The translations under genes were made by a program, and so were the position numbers. Shown here piece after piece: positions 35,003 through 43,823 of a DNA stretch of 64,000 nucleotides. Positions within the stretch are counted from its first letter, which is position 1. Each line of letters begins with the position of its first letter. The notes under the pieces were generated by a model, which searched no databases, was not told the origin of the DNA, and worked only from the letters and a program-made list of their open reading frames with translations. The stretch lies in the NCBI RefSeq assembly GCF_016482785.1, contig NZ_JAEMXM010000015.1, positions 33,264 through 97,263 on the forward strand. The letters run 5' to 3'. Source of the DNA: Paenibacillus alkalitolerans (GTDB lineage: Bacteria; Bacillota; Bacilli; Paenibacillales; YIM-B00363).

Positions 35003-36651
35003 GTTTCATCACTCGCGGACAACCTTCCGGTTGCCTCCTCTCCAATGGTTTTTTGCCGGAATTCCGTCGGCGTGTCGCCCGTATACTTCTTGAACGTCAG
35101 ACTGAAATAATGCGGGTCGTTGAATCCGACCTGATATGCGATTTCGTAGCTTTTCAATTGCGTCAGCTTGAGCAGCTCCTTCGCTTTCTCCATCCGCACT
35201 TGAGTCACGTATTCGATAAATGTTTTCCCGGTATGGCTCTTGAACAGCGTGCTGAAATAACTGGTGCTCATCGACACGTGCTTGCATACCGTCTTCAAGG
35301 ACAATTCGGCGTCTTGGAAATTTTGTTTCACATACTCCTGCGCTTTGGCCACCTGATCCGTGCTGAAATGTTCCCTCACGCTCATCACGGTTCTGACCGC
35401 TCTTCGGCAGACGTCCTGCATCCACCGCTCGATTTCATCCAGCGTCAAATACTTATTGACGTCTGTGAGCGGATTCGTTCCCGGGCCGAACACCGCGGAC
35501 ACGTCCCCGTCCAGTTCGTTCACGGTGTGCATCAACGTGAGCACCAGCCGCTGAATGTAGATCGTGCACGTTTCCATCGTGTAATAATTTTCCCTCAAAG
35601 CGGCAAAAATACGTTCGATCAGTTCCTTGATCTCATGCTCGGTGCCGGTTTTCACTTTCGTGCTCAATTGTTTCTCCCACTCCACGGCGGGGAGCGGCGC
35701 GGATTTTTGCCGTCTTTCCATATCCGTAATGCTGATCACTTCGTTCTTCCCGAGCAGGAACCGGTAATCGAGCGCCGACAACGCCGATTGGTGAGCGTGA
35801 ACGATATTGTCCAGAGTGTGGCAGCAGTGGCCGATGCCGACCGAGACCGTGAGCGGAAGATATGATGCGACCGCTTGGCTGAGTCTCTCGCCGATGCCGT
35901 ACGCAGTATCGATCAGCTGCTCCGGGTTGGCTCCGGACAGCAGCGCCAACACTTTCTCCTCGCGGGTGCGAAAGACGACGGCGCCCTTCAATTCGGCTGC
36001 GATTTCTTGAGCGATGTTGTATACGGCGAACCGGAGAAGCTCTTTGCTTTTCTCCGTCGGGGCTTGGCCGTCCATTGCAAAATCGTCGATATCGACCGCC
36101 AGCTCCACGAAATACGGACCGGCCCATTCGATGCCGAAAAACTCGAACCGCTCGTCCATTTCGGCCTTCGCCACCGGCGAGGTGACCATTCGTTCCAAAA
36201 ACCGCTCCTTCAGCAGCGGAAGACTTTCATTCAATTGTCTTCTCAGCAAGTCGAAATCTTTCTTCGTCTTGAATTCCTGATCCATTTCTTCTTTGACTTT
36301 GGCGAAAACCTTGCTCAACTCGGAGGCTGTAACCGGTTTCAAAACAAAGTCGCACGCTTTCAACTTAACCGCCTGCTGCGCGTATTCGAAATCGTCGAAT
36401 CCGGTTAATATGATCACTTTGGTATTCGGATATTTCAGCGAGATTTCCCGCGTCAAATCCAATCCGTCCATGAAGGGCATGCAGATGTCGGTCAAGACGA
36501 CGTCCGGCCGGAGCTGTTCGACCTTCTCCAGCGCTACCGCCCCGTCCTCGCAATCGGCCACGCACTCAAAGCCGAGCTCCGCCCACTTCATCTGCTCTTT
36601 GATCGCTTCCCGAACCAAAGCTTCATCGTCGGCTATAAGAAGTTTGTACAT
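34999..36651 (-). CDS. YesN-type response regulator with AraC domain
   Basis: 550 aa. N-terminal receiver (phospho-Asp in DVVLTDICMPFMDGLDL near 54, Lys in ACDFVLKPVTASELSK), a middle region of about 300 residues, and a C-terminal AraC pair of helix-turn-helices (LSLKTVCKHVSMSTSYFSTLFKSHTGKTFIEYVTQVRMEKAKELLK; SYEIAYQVGFNDPHYFSLTFKKYTGDTPTEFR). Expected to switch on the downstream sugar importer when phosphorylated by the YesM-like kinase. It is the first gene of the cluster. Confidence 0.94.
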   Translation of the reverse strand: MYKLLIADDEALVREAIKEQMKWAELGFECVADCEDGAVALEKVEQLRPDVVLTDICMPFMDGLDLTREISLKYPNTKVIILTGFDDFEYAQQAVKLKACDFVLKPVTASELSKVFAKVKEEMDQEFKTKKDFDLLRRQLNESLPLLKERFLERMVTSPVAKAEMDERFEFFGIEWAGPYFVELAVDIDDFAMDGQAPTEKSKELLRFAVYNIAQEIAAELKGAVVFRTREEKVLALLSGANPEQLIDTAYGIGERLSQAVASYLPLTVSVGIGHCCHTLDNIVHAHQSALSALDYRFLLGKNEVISITDMERRQKSAPLPAVEWEKQLSTKVKTGTEHEIKELIERIFAALRENYYTMETCTIYIQRLVLTLMHTVNELDGDVSAVFGPGTNPLTDVNKYLTLDEIERWMQDVCRRAVRTVMSVREHFSTDQVAKAQEYVKQNFQDAELSLKTVCKHVSMSTSYFSTLFKSHTGKTFIEYVTQVRMEKAKELLKLTQLKSYEIAYQVGFNDPHYFSLTFKKYTGDTPTEFRQKTIGEEATGRLSASDET

Positions 36652-36758
36652 GGCACTCCCTCTCTAATGATGTCGTTGTTAGTAATGTTCCGTCGTACCT
36701 TCAACCTAATCCAACCTTCTCTTGTTCGTCAAGTCGGCCGCCGCTTTGGAACTTCTGG

Positions 36759-36791
36759 AAAAAAGCAAAAACCCGCCTTTCTTTGCGGCGA
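36759..36791 (-). terminator. Rho-independent terminator
   Basis: Minus strand CGCC-(GCAAAGAAA)-GGCG stem followed by GGTTTTTGCTTTTTT, shortly after the Uma2 gene. Confidence 0.65.
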
Positions 36792-36799
36792 GTCCTCGT

Positions 36800-37396
36800 T
36801 TACTTTGGAATATTTGGAACATTATTCATAATTCCTTTCATGGTAAAACTTGCGCATGGCATGCCGGGAGAGGTGACAGGATCGTCTCCTACGTACACAT
36901 AGTTTAATTCATAGCGCTTTCCCTCCAGCAAATATTGCTCCAAGCTGCCCATTTCCGGGTCTATCACCCAATATTCCGGTATTTCAAATCGGGCGTACGT
37001 TTTCAATTTATCGAGTCTGTCCCGTTTCAATGTAGAGGGAGATAATATTTCGACCACAACATCCGGCGGTCCTTCGATCCCCCTTCTCGTAATGATGTGT
37101 ATGCGATCCCTGCGTATTATTACCAGATCCGGCTGGCGCACCTCAGATTGCGACAAAATCAGATCGACCGGGGCATTGAGGATAATAAACTGCGATCCGC
37201 AAGAATCAAAAACGGTTCTCTGGATTTCGAAACTGACGAGCTGGTGCCCGACGGACGGCGCGGGGCTCATCAACTCCAGCTTCCCGCCCGCCAACTCATA
37301 GCGGTTGCCATCGTCAATGGCAGCGTAATCGTTATATGTCAAGCCATGCTCGCGGACGGCTTCGGGCCGAGGTTTCCGTTCATTCGACATCCCCAT
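36800..37396 (-). CDS. Uma2 family (DUF820) putative endonuclease
   Basis: 198 aa. PD-(D/E)XK-like pattern of the Uma2/DUF820 family: TYNDYAAIDDGNRYELAGGKLELMSPAPSVGHQLVSFEI, then VRQPDLVIIRR, PPDVVVEILSPSTLKRDRLDKLKTYARFEIPEYWVIDPE. These motifs supply the metal-binding residues of the nuclease fold; the biological role is unknown, and the genes are often multicopy and linked to mobile DNA. GAGAGGG lies 5 nt before the ATG at 37396 (11 nt before a second ATG at 37390). It follows directly after the fic relic. Confidence 0.87.
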   Translation of the reverse strand: MGMSNERKPRPEAVREHGLTYNDYAAIDDGNRYELAGGKLELMSPAPSVGHQLVSFEIQRTVFDSCGSQFIILNAPVDLILSQSEVRQPDLVIIRRDRIHIITRRGIEGPPDVVVEILSPSTLKRDRLDKLKTYARFEIPEYWVIDPEMGSLEQYLLEGKRYELNYVYVGDDPVTSPGMPCASFTMKGIMNNVPNIPK

Positions 37397-37412
37397 GCAC
37401 ACCCTCTCACAT

Positions 37413-37798
37413 TCATTTCACAGCAGAAATATATCTTTGTAAACTTTCCTCGACAGTTTCTGCAATCAATTGGACGAATGGATTCAAGTTTTCGTCTATA
37501 CTAGCTTCTTCTAAGGCTTCATAGTATTTTATCATGGAGGTATTCTCCGCATCCGGTAACGGCCGGCATTATCATCGTCAATATTCCGAAGAACCAACTG
37601 ATGGATCGACTTCACCACGTACTCCGTCAACTCAACGTTCCGATTTACAATATCCTGTACATAATTGATGGCTTCCGAGTGATTGATAACCTCAATATGT
37701 TCCCGTAACTTTTTACCGCCAATCGTCAATCCTTCTTCTAGAACGAGTTTGGTTTCAAGCAGGGATAGTGTGTTGCCTTCCCCTCCTCCCGGCTCATC
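37413..37798 (-). pseudogene. fic gene with the catalytic core deleted
   Basis: The 5' part encodes EGNTLSLLETKLVLEEG, TIGGKKLREHIEVINHSEAINYV and TEYVVKSIHQLVLRNIDDDNAGRYR, the N-terminal region of Fic-family AMP-transferases. It stops at 37532. Beginning at 37535 in another frame comes YYEALEEASIDENLNPFVQLIAETVEESLQRY, a Fic C-terminus, ending at 37413. The HPFxDGNGR core between them is gone, so no activity is possible. An ATG at 37798 with GGAGG upstream is out of frame with the fic sense, a further lesion near the start. Confidence 0.7.
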
Positions 37799-37859
37799 TA
37801 CTACCTCCAGTTTAGCAAACTAATATGATAAAATACACATGATCGAGAGGAGACTGGAC

Positions 37860-38450
37860 ATGTGGAATAGACTGATCAAACGCAAACCTTCGAAACAGGA
37901 AGAAGCTTTGCACCGTCTGGAACAAACCTGGTTGGAGCAAAGCCAAACGATCGGAGAGCAGCTTGGCAAAATGACCCGCCTGCAATACAAATCTCACCAG
38001 GAAACGCAAAGCAAGCTGGACAAGCTAATAGAACAAATAGAAACCGGGCTCGACTGGGAGAAAGCGTTCCGTCTTGCGGAGGCCGAAAGTTCCGAATTGA
38101 AAGCGAAGCTAACGCAAGCGGCGGATACGCTCATCCGTTGGTTGGATGATTTGGATGCCGTTCAGTCCCGAATGGAAAGCGAAGAGCACGATGCATGGAG
38201 GCAGCTGCTTAGCCAATGGTCGACGCAGTTGATTCACCAGCTGGAGCTGTGGGATATTTGGGAGATTCGAGTGATAGGCCGCACGTTTGACCCGGTGTAT
38301 TGCGAAGCCGTGGGGACAGCCGCCAGGGACGAGACGAACGCCAACGCCGAACCGTACCAAATCGTGGAAGTCGTGCGCAGGGGATTTCGGCATACCGACG
38401 GGAGGCTGCTGCGCAAAGCGCAAGTTATTACACTGGAGGCAAACGAATAA
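37860..38450 (+). CDS. GrpE-like nucleotide exchange factor
   Basis: 196 aa from the ATG at 37860 (GAGAGGAG 7 nt upstream). The first 100 residues form a long charged helix with heptad-like leucines (RLEQTWLEQSQTIGEQLGKMTRLQYK...LDKLIEQIETGLDW), and the end IGRTFDPVYCEAVGTAA...PYQIVEVVRRGFRHTDGRLLRKAQVITL matches the GrpE beta domain (FDP..HEAV ... V.E....GY...R..R.A.V.V). It shares a TAATG overlap with the Hsp70-like gene, so it should be its exchange factor. Divergent from housekeeping GrpE. Confidence 0.75.
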   Translation: MWNRLIKRKPSKQEEALHRLEQTWLEQSQTIGEQLGKMTRLQYKSHQETQSKLDKLIEQIETGLDWEKAFRLAEAESSELKAKLTQAADTLIRWLDDLDAVQSRMESEEHDAWRQLLSQWSTQLIHQLELWDIWEIRVIGRTFDPVYCEAVGTAARDETNANAEPYQIVEVVRRGFRHTDGRLLRKAQVITLEANE

Positions 38451-39820
38451 TGAACAATATGTCATATCAGGATGCCGCGTTCCGCCCGATTGTCGGAATC
38501 GACCTCGGTACGACGAACTCCGCTATTGCGTATATTCGCAATGGCAAGCCCGAAATTATCGCGTCGCCGAAAGGAGAACGAATCATTCCTTCCGTCGTGC
38601 TGATCGATCTGAAAGGCAGAGTCGTTGTCGGTCAAGACGCCAAAGACTCGTTAGTCGCCATGCCGGACAGGACGATTGCCGCGGTGAAGCGGCGGATGGG
38701 ATCGGACGATCCTGTTGAAATTGCAGGACAAGCCCTCCTTCCCCAAGAAATATCCGCGCTTATCCTTAAGGAACTGAAATCGTACGCGGATCGGCTGTTT
38801 GGAGACGTAGAGAAGGAAGCGGTCATTACCGTTCCGGCTTATTTTACGGACGAACAGCGAAGAGCGACGAAACAAGCCGGAGAGCTGGCTGGATTTATCG
38901 TGGAACGTATTATTAACGAGCCAACCGCCGCCGCTCTTGCTTTCGGATTGGATCATCTGAACGAGGATCGCTATTATTTGGTCTACGATTTGGGAGGCGG
39001 CGCATTCGACGTATCCGTCGTAGAAATGTGCTCCGGACTGCTCGAAGTGAAAGCCTCTACCGGCAACCGAATGCTCGGCGGGGAAGATTTCGACTGGAAA
39101 CTGGTCGATTGGTTTGCAGAACGCATGATCGAAAGGCACGGAGTCGACCCGCGCGGCGATATCCGCGCCAAGGCGCTTCTGAAAGAAGAAGCCGAGAAAA
39201 CCAAAATCTTGTTAAGCGATCAAGATTCCGTGAACGTCATGCTTCCATTGGTAACGGTAACCGGCAATAAGCCGATCGGCTTGGACATCGAGATCAATCG
39301 CGGGCAATTCGTTGGTCTGATCGAAGATATGTTGGGCGAGACGATCGACAGCATCCATGCGGTTATTAAGGAAGCAGGATTATCTTTCAGTGACATTGAC
39401 GAAGTGCTGTTGGTCGGCGGTTCGACGCGGATCCCCCGCGTTCGGGAACGGATCGCCGGACTGTTCGGCAAACCGCCGCGCAACGACGTTCACCCCGACG
39501 AAGCCGTCGCCCTCGGAGCGGCTGTCCAGGCCGGGCTCAAGTCCGGGGCGCTTTCGGACAGCGGCCTGGTGGCGACGGATGTCGCGCCGTTCTCAATGGG
39601 AATTGCCGTAATGAAAGATTGGAAGGGAATGGGGGAGCGTCCCGGCGGCTTTGCGGCGGTCATTCCCAAAAACACCACAATCCCGGTCACCCGAAATCAA
39701 ACGTTCTATACGGCCTTCCCCGGGCAAACAGCGGTATCGATCGAGATATACCAAGGCGAGCACGAGTGGGTGAAGCACAATCACCGGTTAGGCGAATTTA
39801 CCGGTTGGAGCAAGCCGTGA
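38450..39820 (+). CDS. Hsp70-like chaperone lacking the lid
   Basis: 456 aa against about 610 for DnaK. The nucleotide-binding domain is complete: IVGIDLGTTNSAIAY (phosphate 1), VYDLGGGAFDVSVVEM (phosphate 2), DEVLLVGGSTRIPRVRE (adenosine). A linker and the start of the substrate-binding beta domain follow (DVAPFSMGIAV, IPKNTTIPVTRNQTFYTAFPGQTAVSIEIYQGEHE), but the protein ends at GWSKP, well before the rest of the beta domain and the helical lid. This could be a natural short form or a 3' frameshift. GGAGGC precedes the ATG, overlapping the GrpE-like gene's stop. Confidence 0.88.
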   Translation: MNNMSYQDAAFRPIVGIDLGTTNSAIAYIRNGKPEIIASPKGERIIPSVVLIDLKGRVVVGQDAKDSLVAMPDRTIAAVKRRMGSDDPVEIAGQALLPQEISALILKELKSYADRLFGDVEKEAVITVPAYFTDEQRRATKQAGELAGFIVERIINEPTAAALAFGLDHLNEDRYYLVYDLGGGAFDVSVVEMCSGLLEVKASTGNRMLGGEDFDWKLVDWFAERMIERHGVDPRGDIRAKALLKEEAEKTKILLSDQDSVNVMLPLVTVTGNKPIGLDIEINRGQFVGLIEDMLGETIDSIHAVIKEAGLSFSDIDEVLLVGGSTRIPRVRERIAGLFGKPPRNDVHPDEAVALGAAVQAGLKSGALSDSGLVATDVAPFSMGIAVMKDWKGMGERPGGFAAVIPKNTTIPVTRNQTFYTAFPGQTAVSIEIYQGEHEWVKHNHRLGEFTGWSKP

Positions 39821-39872
39821 ACGATGCAACCGACCGTCTGATCGATCTCGAAGTTTAGGGAGGATTCCAGTC

Positions 39873-41132
39873 GTGACCGAGAAAAAAAGAAAACGACGCC
39901 CGGCGGGTAAAACAAAAATCGAAAATTATTATAAAGTCCTTGGCGTCCGCGCGAACGCCTCGCCGGAATCGATCAAACAAAGCTATATACAATTGGTGAA
40001 GCAGTACACTCCCGAGCAGCACCCTGAGGAGTTTCAACGTATTCGCAGGGCGTACGAAACACTGCGTAATCCCGCAAAACGCAAAGAATACGATTTTACG
40101 CGAAAATACGGCGGTTCCGTCGAAGCGATGGCGGATGAAGCGATGGAAGCGGTGGATGCCGAAGATTGGCCGCGTGCGGAAAAGCTTTTCAACAGCATAC
40201 TTGAAATCTCGCCACAGAACATTTTCGCACGAATCGGTCTTGCGCAAATTTTCTTGCTCCATGACAAGATGCCGGATTTCGATCGTCAGATGGATCTTTT
40301 GTATGCCGTTGCCTCCGACAGGGAGGAGCAAGCAAGCGCAACATTTTTAAGAGCAAAAATATTATTGGAAGCGGACCATCCTGGCCAAGCATTAGAGGTG
40401 CTGGATCGGTTGCAGCGACAATTTCCGGAGTTTACCGACAGGTATACGCCGCTGCGGGTCCAAACGTTAACCGCACTGGAACGTCATAAAGAAGCGTGGG
40501 CGCTAATGAATGCCTCCGTACCTTCCACAGACGATCAAAACCCGGAGAACCTCGGATTCTTTATCTATTGGGTCAACATGATGATTGATCTTGAAAAATG
40601 GCAGCATTGGGGCAACATTCAACAACGCTTCAGAAAATTTTTGAAATCGCTGACCGACCCCGACGATAAACAGTTTGCCGTCGACAACTTGATGGATGAA
40701 TTCGCTGCCTTTCTCGAAGCCAACATGTTTCGTGAAGCGGAGATGTTCGCCGACCTCGCCTATTACATTGATCCGAAGAACGCGGATGTTCAAGAAGCGA
40801 GAAAATCGGTTCAGGAAATGGCCCGTCTCAGGAAAGAACTCGATCGCTTGATGAAAGACCAGGATATGTTTCCGCTTGTATCCTTGCATGCAATGCGCTT
40901 CTTCTTCGAGGAGACTGGAGACCTCGAGGAGGCCTCAAGCGTATTGGACAGTCTGCCCGAAGAGTTTATGGAGGAACTGCAAGAAATGCGGGAAGAATTC
41001 GCCGCCGGCATTAAACGATTGCGCAGCAAGTTCCCTCTTCTCTACAATCGTTTCCGGCAAAATTGGGACAGCTTATATCAGGAACAGACAACCGGCTTGA
41101 ACCGGCAAGCCCGGAGACGGCTGATGCAATAA
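39873..41132 (+). CDS. J-domain-like TPR-type protein with TPE instead of HPD
   Basis: 419 aa from GTG with GGGAGGA 9 nt upstream. Residues about 17-70 (NYYKVLGVRANASPESIKQSYIQLVKQYTPEQHPEEFQRIRRAYETLRNPAKRKEYD, positions given for orientation) form a J-domain, but the HPD tripeptide needed to trigger Hsp70 ATPase reads TPE. The remaining 340 residues are helical repeats of TPR kind (DWPRAEKLFNSILEISPQNIFARIGLAQIFL). Adaptor for the Hsp70-like protein is likely from operon context; whether it stimulates it is open. Confidence 0.8.
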   Translation: MTEKKRKRRPAGKTKIENYYKVLGVRANASPESIKQSYIQLVKQYTPEQHPEEFQRIRRAYETLRNPAKRKEYDFTRKYGGSVEAMADEAMEAVDAEDWPRAEKLFNSILEISPQNIFARIGLAQIFLLHDKMPDFDRQMDLLYAVASDREEQASATFLRAKILLEADHPGQALEVLDRLQRQFPEFTDRYTPLRVQTLTALERHKEAWALMNASVPSTDDQNPENLGFFIYWVNMMIDLEKWQHWGNIQQRFRKFLKSLTDPDDKQFAVDNLMDEFAAFLEANMFREAEMFADLAYYIDPKNADVQEARKSVQEMARLRKELDRLMKDQDMFPLVSLHAMRFFFEETGDLEEASSVLDSLPEEFMEELQEMREEFAAGIKRLRSKFPLLYNRFRQNWDSLYQEQTTGLNRQARRRLMQ

Positions 41133-41146
41133 AGCACAACTATAAA

Positions 41147-41189
41147 GGGCTGGGCAGCATGTCATCATCGACGACAAACTGCTCAGCCC
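41147..41189 (+). terminator. Hairpin after the chaperone cassette
   Basis: GGGCTGGGCAG (41147-41157) and CTGCTCAGCCC (41179-41189) form an 11-bp stem with one mismatch 15 nt after the J-protein gene. No T-run follows, so termination efficiency is doubtful. Confidence 0.5.
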
Positions 41190-41266
41190 AATACATCAAA
41201 ACTAGAAACTCATTCCGCTATACCCCATCGCTTGATTTCCCTTAATCCGTTTCTTGTACATACTCA

Positions 41267-41910
41267 TTAATATGGGGACCTGTATATCAACATAGTGATA
41301 TATCTGTACATTTTTCTTATTGCTATGTGTTCGATGCAGCCGTCCTGCGTATCGAAACCGCCTTTAGGAAGAGTATCTTGGTTTGGAAAGAGCCTGTCGT
41401 AAGAATCCAAGCTGATCTGATACCTTGATTCCATGGTTTTCGTCAATATAAAACAACCGAGTTTTCTTACAACAGCCGCATTTATCGGTTGATCGAAAAA
41501 TATCCAAATATGTCCGCCGTTACCGGAGCGGGATCGTTCCAACGCAGCCGGAACATCAAGCTCTTTACATGTTTTCACAGTCGCGTCTTTCTTCCAATTC
41601 GCTTTGTCAAAGTCCATAGCAAGAAACCAGCAGGTTTCATCATGCAGCATGGGATAGACTCCAATGGTACGATTCACTTTGGCATCAAGATGCTGAGCGA
41701 TAAGGCAATTTTTTCGCTCGGAGCAGAGTGATTATGGACAGTTCCCACCGAGGGTTTCACTTCTGGAACCTCAAATCTTTCTTTGGATTCGATCTCGGCT
41801 GGTCCGCCGGTAAGCTGCTCAAGTTTCATTTTCAGTTGTCGATTTTCCCGTTTCAACTGTTCAATCTCGAGCAGGGCACGCTCCAGTTGTTTCGCTAGAT
41901 CTTGTCCCAT
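41267..41910 (-). pseudogene. TOTE-type primase (AEP) gene relic
   Basis: Piece 1 (41910-41674) is a coiled-coil start (KQLERALLEIEQLKRENRQLKMKLEQL) ending SAPSEKIAL. Piece 2 (from 41677, other frame) has HLDAKVNRTIGVYPMLHDETCWFLAMDFDK, ALERSRSGNGGHIWIFFDQPI, LTKTMESR, LDSYDRLFPNQDTLPKGGF, the archaeo-eukaryotic primase core of TOTE conflict-system proteins. About 80 residues are missing between the pieces, and the large C-terminal part is lost after GGF. The helicase and nuclease parts that normally accompany it are absent. GGAGG precedes the first ATG. Confidence 0.7.
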
Positions 41911-41945
41911 ACTGCCTCCAGGCTAGCTTTTATTGTAGCATATGA

Positions 41946-43620
41946 ATACTCCCGCCACTTACCTTCGCGAACGCTCCGGTTGAAGTAGGGGTTTCTGGTG
42001 TATCCATCGTATTACCGAAGGCTTAACACCAGTGGAGTTGACACGTTGACGGTCTGATTACCGTCCAACCCCTCTATCCCATCAGCCGAAGCGTTTGGGA
42101 CTACTTTTCGCAATATATTCGCCGCACCGTTCACATCCGCATGAATCAGACCCTTCATACTCTGGTATAAGCCGCGTCGGATTCGTTTTCCGGAGAACTT
42201 CGGTGCCTTTCCTTCTTCATATGCGGGTAACGGATCGCGATCCAAGAAACTGGCTTGTGACGTATAGGCTTCTTCCGTTACTTGTACGTCCATCCCCTGT
42301 TGCGCCGCTTTATACTTGATCATGGAAATCAACAGGTGATGCGGAATATGACAGAACGATTGGTTATTCCGCTTTCCCATATCCGATTCTTGTTTCCATC
42401 CCCGATTTTGTCCGACGACGATCGTTCCTATGTTTTGTCCGACAGCCAACCGTACGATTTGGGTGCTCGCTTTATGAAACAGGTCTTTGATTTTTCGGTG
42501 TCGGGTTCGATGCAGTCGATCCAATCGCTTGGAAGTATGCGGTCCTTCATGCGGTTGCTTGCCATGACGGAGAATGCTCATAAAATGAGCCTTTCGCTTA
42601 TTGTAGTACTGATTGATCGCCTTGATCTGCTTGCCCTTCACCAATACCGGTCGTGAACCGGTGGTGGTGACGATGGTTGCAAGATGTTCGATCCCCAGAT
42701 CAATCGACATGTAACGGTCTTTATCGAATTCTTTCGTTTCCGGCGAACAGGCAAAGATCAATTCAACGACGTATTGCCCGTACTTTGGGAATCACTCGCA
42801 CCTGACGCAATGTTCCTTGGGTATATCCGAGCTTTCCGATATTCAATCGCAGCTTCGTTTTCGGGAATTTGAGAAACTTTCCGTCTGTAATGACACAATC
42901 CTGATTCGTGAACTGGATTTCTTTTTCTTTGTCGCGACAGTATTTCGGAATGCGAGGTTTTCCTTTGTACTTCTCAGGATGCTGGCAGTAGTCTTTGATG
43001 CTTGCAAAGAACGATTTCCAATTGTGAAACACGCTCTTGATCACCCATTGACTGCTTTGCGTCGGAAGGGCCCGATAATTCTCGTGTTCCATCACTTTGA
43101 ACAAACAGTCCAAGAACTCATAATCTACATAAGGATTCTCTTTGGTTGGAAGCTCAAACAACTTACAATGAAGTTCAGGTTGCTTGTCTGCCGGCTTGCG
43201 CTGCTTCTTCGCTGCGCGAGACGCATAAGCTTTCTGTTGCCTTTCATTCATCATCTCGATGTATTGAACCAGTGTGTCGAGTACTTCCTTCTGCAAAGGC
43301 TCAAGAGGCTTCTGTTGTCGTAACGCGGTGAAGATTTGCCGAACGTAGAAGTTGGTTGTATTATATAAGTTCTTTGCATGCCGGCATGTTTCGTCCAGGT
43401 ACGTGTATAAGCGATGTCCTTTCTTGATCCAAATCTGAAACGTGTTGTATTGGGCATGCGACATGTTTTCACCTCCACCAACCCAAACATTTGTTCTTAT
43501 ACAGTATAACATATTTTGGGTTATTGGGGTAGGTAATGTATGTTTATCCTTGGCGGTCACCGATTCACCTCGCCACTTAGAAGTGGGAGTCCTCTCGGTG
43601 AGGCTGATAGAAATAGGCGC
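41946..43620 (-). mobile_element. IS200/IS605-type element carrying only tnpB
   Basis: A tnpB gene flanked by related hairpin ends: left-end stem near 43569-43589 (CTCCCACTTCTAAGTGGCGAG on the minus strand) and right-end sequence 41950-41990 in which CCTACTTCA faces GGTAAGTGG. The right end immediately downstream of tnpB is where such elements encode the omega/reRNA guide. No tnpA was seen, so movement would need one supplied from elsewhere. Exact borders are estimates. It ends 36 bp from the TOTE relic. Confidence 0.65.
42012..43464 (-). pseudogene. tnpB: Frameshifted TnpB RNA-guided nuclease
   Basis: Start ATG at 43464 with GGAGGTGAAAAC upstream. The first frame covers the N-terminal half to VRVIPK; then one extra C in CCCAAAG near 42788 breaks it. 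The sense continues as KYGQYVVELIFACSPETKEF, RuvC-I YMSIDLGIEHLATIV, TIVVGQNRGWKQE, TEEAYTSQASFLDRDPLP and RuvC-III HADVNGAANILRKV. The joined protein is about 483 aa. The zinc finger has no Cys pairs, as in a known TnpB subfamily. A single frameshift would abolish activity unless bypassed. Confidence 0.85.
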
Positions 43621-43659
43621 ATTGGTGGTTGGGGATACCTGTCCAACTCCTTCTTTTTA

Positions 43660-43784
43660 ATCTGTACCGGTACAGATACCGAAAACGACTGATTTTCGAC
43701 AACTTCCGCCATGTTTGTACCGGTACAGTTGGTGAGAATCATTCCCAATCAACTGCCAAAAATGTCATCTGTACTGGTACAGAT
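43660..43784. repeat. TGTACCGGTACA palindromes, locus 2
   Basis: Three palindromes: ATCTGTACCGGTACAGAT at 43660-43677 (identical to 2143-2160), TGTACCGGTACA at 43716-43727 and ATCTGTACTGGTACAGAT at 43767-43784, spaced 56 and 51 bp. The rest of the gap between the TnpB element and the chromate-transporter relic holds nothing else apart from a 21-codon frame right after the array. Confidence 0.75.
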
Positions 43785-43823
43785 CGCAAGGGAGTGGGTT
43801 TTATACACAAAGGGGGAGAGTCA

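Noticed and set aside
37755..37775. CAGGGATAGTGT match to the intergenic repeat box
   Set aside because: It lies in the fic relic as codons for NTLSLL, with no further similarity to the element; probably chance.
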